DNA of 64,000 nucleotides from Bog-473 sp963745665 (GTDB lineage: Bacteria > Actinomycetota > Acidimicrobiia > Acidimicrobiales > RAAP-2), in the NCBI GenBank assembly GCA_963745665.1, contig CAVUYE010000002.1:2108001-2172000 (forward strand), written 5' to 3'. Numbering within the stretch: the first letter of the stretch is position 1; every line of letters starts with the position of its first letter. The notes below the pieces were generated by a model that worked only from the letters and a program-made list of their open reading frames with translations, was not told where the DNA came from and did no database searches. A program made the position numbers and the translations under genes. Below, one piece after another: positions 8,683 through 18,352 of the stretch.

Positions 8683-10313
8683 GAGCCGCCTCCGCCCCCG
8701 CCGCCGGCGCCGGCGGCGGCGCCCACTGGCACGCCCGGGGCCTGCGTCTGCGGGCCCGCACCGAGACCGGTGGCGATGCTGAAGGCACCCGAGCCCTGCA
8801 GCCGCGCGCTCTGGCCCAGCAAGATGACCAGCGGGCGCGTGTAGAACCACGTGACGGCCATGTCCATGATGGTCGACAGCCCGAGGAAGAAGGCGAAGCC
8901 CTTCACGTTGCCGACCGCGACGAGATACAACACGATGGCAGCCAGCAGCGACACGAAGTCAGCGGCCCACACCGTCCGCCATGCACTCTTGAAGCCGCGG
9001 TCGACCGACGTGCGGATCGAGCGGCCCGATCTGGCCTCGTCTTTCAATCGTTCGAAATACACGATGTACGAGTCCACGGTGATACCGATCGACACGATGA
9101 GCCCCGTAATGCCGGCCAGGTCGAAGCTCGGCGCCACTGACGTATGGCCCAACGACGAGATGATGGCCCAGAGCATCATGGCCGTCAGCACCAGCCCGGA
9201 GATGACCACCAATCCGAGGCCGCGGTAGTAGAAGAGGACGTAGAGCAGCACGAGGACCAGGCCGGCGATGCCCGCACCGAGTCCCGCCACCAACGCGGAG
9301 TGCCCCAAAGTGGCCGACACCGTCTCCGACGTGGCCGCCTTCAACGTGATCGGCAGCGCACCGAAGTTCATGGCCTGCGCCAGGTTCTGCGCGTCGGCCT
9401 GCGTCAGGTTCCCCGAGATCTCACCCCTGCCGTCGAAGGACGAGAAGGCCGCCTGGGATGGCTGGATAATGGGCGCCGAATAGACCTCTCCGTCGAGCTC
9501 GATCCCGAGCAGCTGGTGGAAGTTCTCCTGGGCCACCTTGTCCCACAGCGCCGAGCCGGCCGCGCCCGAAAGCGAGTAGTCGACCACCCACGCGCCTGTC
9601 TGGTTCTGTGTCGCCTGGGCGCTGGCGATGGAATGCCCCGTCATCTCCGAGGGCCCGAGCACGCAGCGCAGCCCGGACGCGCCGCACGCACCGCTGATGC
9701 CGGGCAGCAGCACCATGCTGTTGGCGTAGTTGGGCTTGTCGACGCTCGTCGACGGGTAGGTGGCGAACTGGCTGTCCGGCGGCACGTTGTTGGTCGCCTG
9801 ACCGGTGCTGGTGTTGACGTTGAGGTTGGCCGCGGTGAGCTCTGATGACGACGCACAGGCGGGAATCGTCCCGATGCCTCGGGGCAACACCTTCGTCTTC
9901 GAGGCCTTCGGGACCTCCTGGGGGTAGCCGAAGCAATCGACCGGGCGGAAGTACATGCGCGCGGTCTGCCCGATCTGGGCCAGCACCTGCTGGGCATCCG
10001 TCACACCGGGGATCGACACCGAGATCTGGTTCTTCCCCGTTGTCTGCACCTGCGCGCCCGAGACACCGAGGCCGTCGACACGGAGGTTCAGAATGTTGAC
10101 GGTCTCGTTGAGGTCGGCCTGCGAGACGTTCTGCCCCTCGGCCGTGTAGACGACCGCCACGCCGCCGGCGAGATCGAGCCCAAGGCGCGGCGACCACTTG
10201 GCTGCGAACACCGCCGCGAACGAGCCGACCGCGATCGCCACCACGACGATCACGCTGATCCACAGATTGCGTCGCTGACGCCGCTGGGCCCGACCCCCCG
10301 CCTTCGGGCTCAC
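8679..10313 (-). CDS. secD: Protein translocase subunit SecD
   Basis: SecF partner, 544 aa. The GTG at 10313 overlaps the yajC stop. TM1 is preceded by a basic stretch (GGRAQRRQRRN) and followed by the LGLDLAGGVAVVYTAEG signature and the conserved LNLRVDGLGVSGAQVQ segment of the P1 domain. The C-terminal half has five membrane segments including GITVDSYIVYFERLKDE. The C-terminus ends in a Gly run that overlaps the secF start. The yajC-secD-secF order and 4-nt overlaps indicate one translationally coupled operon. Confidence 0.96.
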   Translation of the reverse strand: MSPKAGGRAQRRQRRNLWISVIVVVAIAVGSFAAVFAAKWSPRLGLDLAGGVAVVYTAEGQNVSQADLNETVNILNLRVDGLGVSGAQVQTTGKNQISVSIPGVTDAQQVLAQIGQTARMYFRPVDCFGYPQEVPKASKTKVLPRGIGTIPACASSSELTAANLNVNTSTGQATNNVPPDSQFATYPSTSVDKPNYANSMVLLPGISGACGASGLRCVLGPSEMTGHSIASAQATQNQTGAWVVDYSLSGAAGSALWDKVAQENFHQLLGIELDGEVYSAPIIQPSQAAFSSFDGRGEISGNLTQADAQNLAQAMNFGALPITLKAATSETVSATLGHSALVAGLGAGIAGLVLVLLYVLFYYRGLGLVVISGLVLTAMMLWAIISSLGHTSVAPSFDLAGITGLIVSIGITVDSYIVYFERLKDEARSGRSIRTSVDRGFKSAWRTVWAADFVSLLAAIVLYLVAVGNVKGFAFFLGLSTIMDMAVTWFYTRPLVILLGQSARLQGSGAFSIATGLGAGPQTQAPGVPVGAAAGAGGGGGGGS

Positions 10314-10840
10314 GCCTCTTCGGCCTCCCCACCGAGGTCGCCGCTGCTGGCGGCACCGTCCCCACCCACGTCGTCGATGTCACCGTCATGGTTGCTGCTT
10401 GTGCCATCGCTCGTGCCGTTCCGACTGCCCGACGCCCGCGACGGCCGGACGTCTTGGACGGGCTCGTCGTCCACTCGCACGTCTTCGATCGGTTCGATCT
10501 TCTTGGCGATGGCCTGGCGCACGAAGACGATCCGGGTCGGCTGGGGCCCGTCGAGGTTGCCGTCGTCGCCCAGGGCCCCGGTCAGCAGCGTGTAGCGGTC
10601 GCCGTGGACTTCGAGGACGGTGCCGATGACGCCACCGACGGTCTGCACCTCGTCACCGACGTCGTAGGCCGAACCCTGGTTCTGCCGCGCCGCCTGGGCC
10701 TTGCGCTGCTGGGGCCGAATGAAGAAGAAATAGCCGAGGAGCCCGATGGCCACCAGGGGCAGCAGCGTGAGCAGGGAACTGGAACTCGACTTCGAGGCTG
10801 CGGCCACAATGAGGTGGGCCACCGCGGGGGTTGGTGTCAT
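10310..10840 (-). CDS. yajC: Preprotein translocase subunit YajC
   Basis: Small accessory subunit of the SecDF complex, 176 aa. A single N-terminal membrane helix (LLTLLPLVAIGLLGYFFF) is followed by the hallmark IRPQQRKAQ and a conserved YDVGDEVQTVGGVIGTV segment. The C-terminal third is an acidic, disordered tail (EDVRVDDEPVQDVR to GGEAEEA) that lengthens it beyond the usual 100-120 residues. The ATG at 10840 has an AAGGAT Shine-Dalgarno about seven bases upstream. It is the first gene of the minus-strand sec-rsh-hisS-aspS-rarA run. Confidence 0.93.
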   Translation of the reverse strand: MTPTPAVAHLIVAAASKSSSSSLLTLLPLVAIGLLGYFFFIRPQQRKAQAARQNQGSAYDVGDEVQTVGGVIGTVLEVHGDRYTLLTGALGDDGNLDGPQPTRIVFVRQAIAKKIEPIEDVRVDDEPVQDVRPSRASGSRNGTSDGTSSNHDGDIDDVGGDGAASSGDLGGEAEEA

Positions 10841-11305
10841 GAGGGATCCTTGGACCGCAATCGGGTGCGACGCGACACCCTAGTGCCTGCGTTCCCGGTC
10901 TCTTGGGCAGCGAGGTGCGGGTATGGAGCCCGCAGCAGGAATGCGCGCACCCCGGGAGCGCCGCGGTTCGGCGGAGGCGTCGTCCCTGGTGGCAGGCCGG
11001 CTCCCCGGATCGTCGCGCCGCGGCCGGTCGGGGCGGACCCAGAAGCCTCCGGAAGCGGCGCGGCCCCCAAACCAGGCCACCGCCAGTCGCCTCCCGGCGG
11101 GAAGAACGGCGCCGGCGCGCCCGTCTCGCGGCTCTTCGAGGTGGGCAACCCGACTGCAACCCAATCTGGCCCGGGTTGCGACAGCTGGTGTGCAAGGTAC
11201 TGACCATCAGTAGCAAGCCCACGGTGAAGGTCGTTCGGAGGGGGTCGACCGGGTGGGAGTCCGACGGAGGGGAGCGGATTCTCACGGGGGAACACCGGGG
11301 GGACA

Positions 11306-11396
11306 GGAGCAGCGAAGAGGTGCGCCGGGCTCACGAGGCCGTCGGACGGAGAACTCCGGGGGAACCGACGGCCCGGGCCGGCGCACCTTTCGCTCC
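11306..11396. other. Large imperfect hairpin, possible structured RNA or leader element
   Basis: Nested inverted repeats form one extended stem: GGAGC (11306-11310) with GCTCC (11392-11396); an 11-bp perfect arm AGGTGCGCCGG (11318-11328) with CCGGCGCACCT (11378-11388); and an 8-bp inner arm GCCGTCGG (11338-11345) with CCGACGGC (11365-11372), the loop containing a further GGAG/CTCC pair. No T-tract follows on either strand, so it is not a simple terminator. It lies about 235 bp upstream of the response regulator. I could not match it to a known riboswitch class. Confidence 0.45.
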
Positions 11397-11615
11397 CTGA
11401 GCGACCTCGTCAACTGCGCCAGCGGACCGCCACGTCCCGGCTGCGCGGGCGCTCCGAGGCGGTCATCGCCCGCCTTACCCTGCCTGCCTCCGCGGCCCCG
11501 TAACGGCGGCCCCGCGGCTCACTTTTGTCGATCTGAGACCCGATTCAGGGGCTGAGCAGGACTTTTCGCACGCCGAACGGTCTCCCTTATTCACTCGGTT
11601 TGGCCATTTGCCCAG

Positions 11616-11621
11616 TACAGT
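11616..11621 (+). promoter_or_regulatory. -10-like hexamer TACAGT close to the regulator start codon
   Basis: TACAGT ends nine bases before the ATG at 11631, and no Shine-Dalgarno lies between. This spacing suggests a leaderless transcript beginning at or just before the ATG, which is common in actinobacteria. No clear -35 element was found. Confidence 0.4.
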
Positions 11622-11630
11622 TGCCTCCTG

Positions 11631-12325
<695 letters not shown>

Positions 12326-12329
<4 letters not shown>

Positions 12330-14311
12330 GCGAGTCGTTCCAACCCCCACCCGACGCCGAGCGGCGCCGCGATCCACAGCTGCCGGGGTCCACCCTCCCG
12401 ATCGGGTTCTCCGGCTCCATGCGGGTGCGGCTCCCTGTCTTCGCCCTGGTGGCGATCGGGACGGTCCTGATCGCCGTCCTCCCCTTCCCACACGACGCCC
12501 GCCGCGAGATCTCGGTCGCCGGCGTCATCTTCTTCGTGCTGGTGGCGGCCGCCTTCCTGCTGCCCTGGGAGCGGCTCCCCGACTGGGCCTGGCTCATCAT
12601 CCCGATCGGCTACATCGCCGTCATCGCCATCATCAGAGACGCCCAAGGGGGCTCCGACTCCGGACTGGTGGTCGTCTACCTCCTGCCCATCGTCTGGCTC
12701 TCGCTCTACGGCCGCCGCCTGCACCTGTTGGTCGGGCTCTTCTGCATGGACCTGGCCCTGCTCGTCCCCGTCCTGCTCGTCGGCCCGCCCAAGTACCCCA
12801 CGCTCGAATGGCGCCAGGTGGCCGTCATGGCGACCGTCACCACCCTGGTGGCGTCCACCGTCTACACGATGGTCTCGCGCGACCGGGCCTTCCTGACCGA
12901 CCTGGCGCAGCAGTCCCGGATCGCCCGCCGCAACGCCCGCGAGGCCGACTACGCCCGCGACCGGCTCGAGACACTGCTCCGGGCCGCGACCGGCAGCGCC
13001 ATCATGGGTGTCGACCCGGCCGGCACCGTGACCTTCTTCTCGGCCGGGGCGGAGCAGATGCTCGGCTACCGGGCGGCGGAGGTGGTAGGCATCCACTCCA
13101 TCGCCGACTTCATCGACCCGGCCCAGATCGACGAACGGCGCCAGGCGATCGACGCCATGCGCACCGCGCTCGAGCCTGTCGATGCCGAGACCGCGGCCGA
13201 GGTCCCGTGGACCGCGACCCGCAAGGACGGCCAGCAACGTCGCTGTGTGGTGCGGGTGCGCGCGCTGCCGGTTCCGACCCCCGACGTTGCCTTCGACGAG
13301 CCTGCGGCCGACGAGGCCGAACCCGCCGAAGCCTCCGCCGGCGATGCTGCTGCTGCCGCCTCCGCCGGTTCCAATGGCTGGGTGTCGCCGGACGACGGGC
13401 TCGCCCCGACCAACGGCGGCTACGTCGTCGTCGCCATCGACGTGACCGAGCGCGAGGAGCTGGCGGCCGACCGGGAGCGCCTCTACGCCATTCAGAAGGA
13501 AGTCACCCAATCGCTCATTGAGCAGAACAACCGGCTGCGCGAGCTGACCCAGATGAAGGACGACGTGGTGGCGACGGTCTCCCACGAGCTGCGCACTCCG
13601 ATCACCTCCATCCGAGGCTTCGTCGAGCTGCTGCTCGACGCCACCGCGGATCTGACCGAGAGCCAGATGCGCATGCTCCAGACCATTGAGCGCAACGCGG
13701 AGCACCTGCAGCGGGTGGCCGAGGACCTGCTGGCCGACCCCGGTGCGGGCCGCGGGCTCCGGGTCGCCTTCACCGAACTGGATCTGAGCCGTCTGGCCGA
13801 GGACGCGGTGCACGCGATACAGACGTCGGCCACCGTCGCCGGCGTCGTCCTCACCATCGACCCCGGCGAGGAGGTGCCGATCTTCGGCGACCCCACCCGC
13901 CTGCACCAGCTGCTGGCCAATCTGCTCTCCAACGCCATCAAGTTCTCTCCGCGCGGCGGCCGGGTCCACGTTATCGTCGACAACGCCGACTCCTACGCGC
14001 GGGTGCAGGTCCTCGACGAGGGGCTCGGCATCCCGGAGGGTGAGCGCGACCAGCTCTTCGAGCGCTTCTACCGACTGGCCTCGTCCACCGAGATGGGTGT
14101 GCCCGGCACGGGCCTGGGCCTGGCCATCGCCAAGTCCGTGGCCGAGGCACACGAGGGGTTCGTCGACATCGTGGACACGCCGGGGTGGTCGACCACATTC
14201 CGGGTGTACCTCCCCCTCGGGGCGTCGGCGGCGTCGGTCGTCCGTGCCGGCACTCCGACTCCGACTCCGACTCCGACTCCGACTCCGACCTCCGACTTCA
14301 GCTTGGGCTGA
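12326..14311 (+). CDS. Sensor histidine kinase with membrane domain and PAS domain
   Basis: Cognate kinase of the preceding regulator, 661 aa. The N-terminal part has about five hydrophobic helices (roughly residues 33-190) without a large extracytoplasmic sensor, then a short coiled linker and a PAS domain (LETLLRAATGSAIMGVDPAGTV). The PAS C-terminal part is interrupted by an acidic Ala-rich insertion (about 330-350). The HisKA box SHELRTPITS places the phospho-acceptor at His420; N (LLSNAIKF), G1 and G2 (GTGLGLAIAKS) boxes are intact. The C-terminus carries a Pro-Thr repeat encoded by a hexanucleotide array. The GTG start overlaps the regulator stop. Confidence 0.92.
14252..14287. repeat. 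Hexanucleotide tandem repeat (ACTCCG)x6
   Basis: Six perfect copies of ACTCCG inside the 3' end of the histidine kinase gene, encoding alternating Thr-Pro. A copy-number change would stay in frame and only alter tail length. Confidence 0.9.
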
Positions 14312-14327
14312 GCGGCAATCGGGCTGA

Positions 14328-14355
14328 GCTCAGTCCACCACCCGGCGGACTGAGC
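14328..14355. terminator. Hairpin between convergent kinase and ABC transporter genes
   Basis: Perfect 9-bp inverted repeat GCTCAGTCC / GGACTGAGC with a 10-nt loop, filling the 47-bp gap between two convergent genes. Placement fits a bidirectional terminator. There is no T-run, as is frequent in high-GC genomes. Confidence 0.6.
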
Positions 14356-14358
14356 CAC

Positions 14359-16179
14359 TCACGCAGCCAGGAAACCGCCCGACTGGTGCGCCCACAGGCG
14401 CCCGTAGACGCCGTTGCGACCGGCGGCAAGGAGCTCGGCGTGCGTGCCCTGCTCTACGACGCGTCCCCGGTCGAGGACCACGATCCGGTCCAGGCGGGCG
14501 ATGGTGGCCAGACGGTGCGCCACCACTAGCGCCGTGGTGCCCTTCATGAGGTGCCACAGCGCCTCCTGCACCAGCGACTCCGACTCGGAGTCCAAGGCCG
14601 ATGTCGCCTCGTCCAACACGAGCACCTTCGCCCCCTTGGCCATGGCCTGCGCGATGGCGACGCGCTGGCGCTGCCCGCCGGAGAGCTTCATGCCGCGCTC
14701 GCCCACCACGGTCTCGTAGCCGTCGGGAAGGCGCTCCACGAACTCGTCCACGTAAGCGGCCCGGCCCACGGCGCGCACGAGGTCCATGTCGACGGGGCGC
14801 CCATGACGGCCGTCGCCGCCCTCCATGCCGTAGCAGATGTTCTCGGCGATGGTGCGGTGCAGCATCTGCGGGTCTTGGGGGACGTAGGCGATGTGGCCGC
14901 GCAGGGAGTGCTGCGTGACACACTCGATGTCCTGGCCGTCGATCTCGATCAACCCGCCGTCGCGGTCGGCGAAACGCAACATCAGCTTGGTCAGCGTCGT
15001 CTTGCCCGAGCCTGAGGGCCCGACCAGGCCGACGTGCTCCCCCGGTTCGATGGACAGGTCGAGCCCCTCGAACAGCGGGGCCCCGGCCCGGTAGGCAAAC
15101 CGAAGGTCACGGAACTCGACGCGACCATGCGGCACCACCATGTCGGGCGCACCCGGAAGGTCGACAATGTCGGGCTCCGTGGCGGCGATGCCGGCGAATT
15201 TTGCGCAGCGACCGATGGCCCGGGAGATCAAGCGAATGAACTCGAACGACTCTTCGAGGCTCGTCCCGACGAAAGTCGCATAGAAGAGGATCAGGTACAC
15301 CGCTCCCGCCGCAGCGACATGGTGCAGCGCCAGCACGACGCCGACCACGATGGCAGCCCAGTTGAAGAAGGCCATGGCCGACTCCATCTGGATCCGCGTG
15401 GCGGTGAAGACCTTGCGGGCCCGCAGGTCCGCACTGATGGAATCGGCAACCAGCGCCCCCACGTGCTGCTGCTCCCGCTCCTCCGCAGCCTGCGAACGCA
15501 CGGTGGTCAGGTTGGCGATCGTGTCGGCGATCACCCCGGTGGCCCGGGAGTGGGCGTCGGAGAACTGCTTCTCGGCGGCAACGACCCGACCCATGCGGCG
15601 GTGCAGCACCAGGGCGAACACACCCACGAGCCCCGCCATCACGAGCGCGACGGGCCAGGCCACGATCCCGAGGACCACAATGGCGCCGATCGTCGTGACG
15701 CTGATGCGCAGGATGCCCCAGACCGTGGCGTCGATCATGTCGGCGAAGGCCCAGGTCGACGTCTCGAGTGTGGCGATGACCTCTCCCGAGGGTCTGTCCG
15801 TGTGCCATGAATGGCTGAGGAGCATCAGGTGCTCGTACCCGCTGGTGATGGCGCGGCCGAACGAGCGCAGGGTGGCACCCCAGTTCATCCAGCCGCCGAT
15901 CCGCCCGAACACCGTGGCGGCGGCCAGCACGACCGCGTAGGCGACCAGCAGAGGGCCGAAGGCCTGCCAGAGGCCCTCGTGCGCGTGCGGCCCGAGCTGC
16001 GATATGCGGCTCAACAAGGAGGCGAAGATCAGCGGTGCCGCCACGGCGTTGGCCAGGGTGCCGAGCACGATCGCCGTGCAGGCAACCGTGAAGGCACCGC
16101 GATCGGGCCGCATCTGGCGCCAGCAGTACGTCAGCGTGTCTTTGGTCGAAGCGTTGGGAAAGAGGGTGCGTTCACCCAT
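14359..16179 (-). CDS. ABC transporter, exporter type (fused membrane and ATPase domains)
   Basis: 606-aa half-transporter of the MsbA/MDR (ABCB) architecture, expected to act as a homodimer exporting lipids, drugs or peptides. Six hydrophobic segments lie in the first 330 residues, then the nucleotide-binding domain: Walker A GPSGSGKTT, Q-loop YVPQDPQ, signature LSGGQRQR, Walker B VLVLDEATSALDS, H-loop VAHRLATI. No N-terminal C39 peptidase is present. The ATG at 16179 is preceded by GGAG at a spacing of six; longer frames upstream lack family similarity. It is single-gene, with a possible small peptide gene 115 bp upstream. Substrate unknown. Confidence 0.9.
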   Translation of the reverse strand: MGERTLFPNASTKDTLTYCWRQMRPDRGAFTVACTAIVLGTLANAVAAPLIFASLLSRISQLGPHAHEGLWQAFGPLLVAYAVVLAAATVFGRIGGWMNWGATLRSFGRAITSGYEHLMLLSHSWHTDRPSGEVIATLETSTWAFADMIDATVWGILRISVTTIGAIVVLGIVAWPVALVMAGLVGVFALVLHRRMGRVVAAEKQFSDAHSRATGVIADTIANLTTVRSQAAEEREQQHVGALVADSISADLRARKVFTATRIQMESAMAFFNWAAIVVGVVLALHHVAAAGAVYLILFYATFVGTSLEESFEFIRLISRAIGRCAKFAGIAATEPDIVDLPGAPDMVVPHGRVEFRDLRFAYRAGAPLFEGLDLSIEPGEHVGLVGPSGSGKTTLTKLMLRFADRDGGLIEIDGQDIECVTQHSLRGHIAYVPQDPQMLHRTIAENICYGMEGGDGRHGRPVDMDLVRAVGRAAYVDEFVERLPDGYETVVGERGMKLSGGQRQRVAIAQAMAKGAKVLVLDEATSALDSESESLVQEALWHLMKGTTALVVAHRLATIARLDRIVVLDRGRVVEQGTHAELLAAGRNGVYGRLWAHQSGGFLAA

Positions 16180-16260
16180 GGGAATCTCCAGTTGGGAGGT
16201 AAAGCGAGCGGGTGGAGGACAAGAGCGCACTCGTCGTGCGAGGCGGACCTCGGATTGCGT

Positions 16261-16277
16261 CCGGGCTGTCAGCCCGG
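16261..16277. other. Hairpin between the small ORF and the ABC transporter gene
   Basis: Perfect 7-bp inverted repeat CCGGGCT / AGCCCGG with a GTC loop. It could be a processing or partial-termination site separating expression of a peptide gene from the transporter, or the end of the ruv transcript. No T-tract follows. Confidence 0.4.
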
Positions 16278-16294
16278 CGGTGTCGTGGTCGGCG

Positions 16295-16435
16295 TCAGTG
16301 ACCAGCGGGGCAGAGATCGGGCCCGACGAACCGGGACCCCCCTCCGGCGGCACCAAGCGCAAAGACGGGCGGCTGGGCCACGAGGGCGGAAGCGGGCAGC
16401 GTCGAGCAAGTCGAGCGCATCGTCATTCCTGCCAT
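16295..16435 (-). CDS. Possible 46-aa peptide upstream of the ABC exporter
   Basis: An ATG at 16435 is preceded by GAGGTG at a spacing of about six and, further up, by an AT-rich TATTTT -10-like element. The frame encodes 46 residues with two Cys (near positions 9 and 42), Met/Thr/Ser-rich at the start and Gly-rich later. It sits directly upstream of the exporter on the same strand, in a 357-bp gap that otherwise holds no gene. I recognise no family. It could be a peptide substrate, a regulatory leader peptide, or chance. Confidence is low because a short frame in GC-rich DNA is weak evidence. Confidence 0.3.
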   Translation of the reverse strand: MAGMTMRSTCSTLPASALVAQPPVFALGAAGGGSRFVGPDLCPAGH

Positions 16436-16536
16436 GTGGTCACCTCGTTTCCGTCTTGTGGTGCGACCAGAAGAAAATAGCCCATGGCGGCAGCGAATCG
16501 CGCAAGAAACGTGAATTGCGGCGCCGGAGTGCCCCG

Positions 16537-17688
16537 TCAGAAGAGCGGGGGCATGTTCATTGCGTCGGCCGCCGACGCCGGACGCTCCAAACCGAGATGC
16601 GCCCAGGCGCGTTGCGTGGCCACCCGGCCCCGAGACGTTCGCTGGATGAGGCCGTTCTGCAACAGGAACGGCTCGTACGCGTCCTCGATCGTGTCCGTTT
16701 CCTCGCCGACGCACTGCGCCAGGGTGGTCAGACCCACCGGTTGACCCCCGAAACGGCTGCACAACGTGGCAAGGATGGCCCGGTCGACCTTGTCGAGACC
16801 CAGCTCGTCGACCCCGAACAGTTCGAGGCCGTCGCTGGCGGTGGCGCCGTCGATGAAGCCCTCGCCCCGCACCTCGGCGAAGTCCCGCACCCGGCGCAGG
16901 AGCCGGTTCGCCACCCGCGGTGTCCCCCGCGACCGCTCCGAGATCCGGATGGCGCCCTCCGCATCGATGCGCACCTTCAGGATGCGAGCCGACCGTTCGA
17001 CGATGGCGCGCAGATCGGGGGGATCGTAGAGATCCAAGCGGCCCACGAAGCCGAAGCGGTCCCGCAGCGGCCCCGCGACGAGGCCGGTCCGCGTCGTTGC
17101 ACCGACCAGGGTGAAGTTGGGGAGCTCCAGGCGGATGGAGCGGGCGGTGGGTCCCTTCCCGATCAGGATGTCGAGGCGGCCGTCCTCCATGGCCGAATAG
17201 AGCATCTCCTCGACGGAGCGATGCAGGCGGTGGATCTCGTCGATGAACAGCACGTCGCCGTCGTGCAGATCGGTCAACAGCGCAGCCAGATCGCCGGCCC
17301 GGGTGAGCACGGGGCCGGCGGTGATACGGAAGCCGGCACCCATCTCGGTGGCGACGATGCCGGCCAGGGACGTCTTGCCCAGTCCCGGCGGCCCCACGAA
17401 CAGGATGTGGTCCACAGGCTGGTGCCGCTGGCGCGCCGCCTGCAGCACGATCCCCAGGTGTTCGACCAGTTGCGGCTGCCCGAGGAACTCCGAGAGGGAC
17501 CGGGGCCGGAGCCCCATCTCCTCGGCCTCCTCGGCCCCGTTCGACGCTACCGGGTCGACGACGCGCCGTCCGGCGTCGACACCGGCGTCGGCACCGGCAT
17601 TGGCATTGGCATTGGCATTGGCGAAACCCGGATCCGGCTCTGGCTCCGGGTCCACGGCCAGCACCTCCCGCCGGGCGCGGGGACTCAA
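16537..17688 (-). CDS. ruvB: Holliday junction DNA helicase RuvB
   Basis: AAA+ motor of the RuvABC resolvasome driving branch migration, 383 aa. Walker A is GPPGLGKTS, Walker B LFIDEIHRL, sensor 1 GATTRTG, arginine finger region GPLRDRFG; the C-terminal winged helix includes RTSRGRVATQRAW. The N-terminus carries a non-conserved extension of about 55 residues including an Ala-Asn repeat (NANANANA) from a hexanucleotide array. The TTG at 17688 is the first start after the ruvA stop; GTG codons further in would remove only extension residues. Directly downstream of ruvA. Confidence 0.95.
   Translation of the reverse strand: MSPRARREVLAVDPEPEPDPGFANANANANAGADAGVDAGRRVVDPVASNGAEEAEEMGLRPRSLSEFLGQPQLVEHLGIVLQAARQRHQPVDHILFVGPPGLGKTSLAGIVATEMGAGFRITAGPVLTRAGDLAALLTDLHDGDVLFIDEIHRLHRSVEEMLYSAMEDGRLDILIGKGPTARSIRLELPNFTLVGATTRTGLVAGPLRDRFGFVGRLDLYDPPDLRAIVERSARILKVRIDAEGAIRISERSRGTPRVANRLLRRVRDFAEVRGEGFIDGATASDGLELFGVDELGLDKVDRAILATLCSRFGGQPVGLTTLAQCVGEETDTIEDAYEPFLLQNGLIQRTSRGRVATQRAWAHLGLERPASAADAMNMPPLF
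17596..17619. repeat. Hexanucleotide repeat (GGCATT)x4 in ruvB
   Basis: Four perfect GGCATT copies, preceded by degenerate GGCACC/GGCGTC units, encode alternating Ala-Asn in the variable N-terminal extension of RuvB. In-frame, so length change should be tolerated. Confidence 0.85.
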
Positions 17689-17692
17689 CGGC

Positions 17693-18352
17693 TCACCGCG
17701 AGGCCAGCTCGCGCAGCGCTAACCGGAGCATCTCTTCCACCCCGACATCGTCGCGTAGGCCGTCGAGCGCGCCGCGGATCTCGTCGGGGGCGTAGCCGAG
17801 CTCGCTCAAGGCCGCCCGCGCCTCGGCCCGGGACGTCCGGGAGTTGCGCACGGCCGCGTCGGCACCGAGGCCGGTGCCGACGCCGCCACCTGCGCCAAGG
17901 CCCGCGCCCATTCCGCCGGGACCCGACAGCGACAGGTCGGGCAGGTCCAGCCGGCTCTTCAACTCGATCAGCAGCCGGGCCGCCGTCTTGCGACCCACCC
18001 CCGGCACCGTGCACAGGGTATCGAGATCCTCCTCCAGGACCGCCGTTGACAACGCAGCCGGCGACAGCGCGGCCATGATCCCGAGCGCCAACGCGGGACC
18101 GACCCCGTGCGAGCCCAGCAGGACCTCGAAGCAACGCCGCTCGTCGTCGTGCACGAAGCCATAGAGCACGATCGCGTCCTCGCGCACATGGGTGTGCACG
18201 TACAGCGTGGCCTCGGCCGCCGACCCCGCCATCGCCAAGGCGGCGGCCGTTGCCGGCGTGACGGCCACGCGGTAGCCGACGCCTGCCACGTCGACGATCA
18301 CCTCGCCCTCGGCGGTCCGCACCGCCACCGTTCCACGAAGCAGTCCGATCAT
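17693..18352 (-). CDS. ruvA: Holliday junction DNA helicase subunit RuvA
   Basis: Tetrameric DNA-binding subunit that holds the four-way junction for RuvB, 219 aa. Domain I opens MIGLLRGTVAV and contains the conserved VAGVGYRV; domain II carries the helix-hairpin-helix GVGRKTAARLLIELK; domain III (LSELGYAPDEI to LRLALREL) binds RuvB. A Gly-rich linker (about 155-175) is longer than usual. The ATG at 18352 overlaps the ruvC stop (ATGA) and has a GGAGGG Shine-Dalgarno; that site lies within a 21-bp tandem duplication in the ruvC 3' end, so two copies are present. Confidence 0.95.
   Translation of the reverse strand: MIGLLRGTVAVRTAEGEVIVDVAGVGYRVAVTPATAAALAMAGSAAEATLYVHTHVREDAIVLYGFVHDDERRCFEVLLGSHGVGPALALGIMAALSPAALSTAVLEEDLDTLCTVPGVGRKTAARLLIELKSRLDLPDLSLSGPGGMGAGLGAGGGVGTGLGADAAVRNSRTSRAEARAALSELGYAPDEIRGALDGLRDDVGVEEMLRLALRELASR

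Larger units (their letters stand above)
10841..11630. other. 790-bp divergent non-coding region between yajC and a response regulator
   Basis: No convincing gene: the open frames are GC-rich, lack family features and overlap one another. The region must hold the promoters for yajC (minus) and the response regulator (plus). It contains the large hairpin at 11306-11396 and a smaller inverted repeat GCAACCCG / CGGGTTGC around 11145-11180. It does not match the tRNA, tmRNA, SRP RNA or RNase P RNA signatures that I can recognise by eye. Confidence 0.6.

Noticed and set aside
11281..11400. ydaO (c-di-AMP) or other riboswitch
   Set aside because: GGGGGAACC-like strings are present but the other conserved blocks I know for ydaO, cobalamin, SAM or c-di-GMP riboswitches are missing.
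14252..14287. Phase-variable switch in the histidine kinase
   Set aside because: The unit is six bases, so slippage keeps the frame and cannot turn the gene off.
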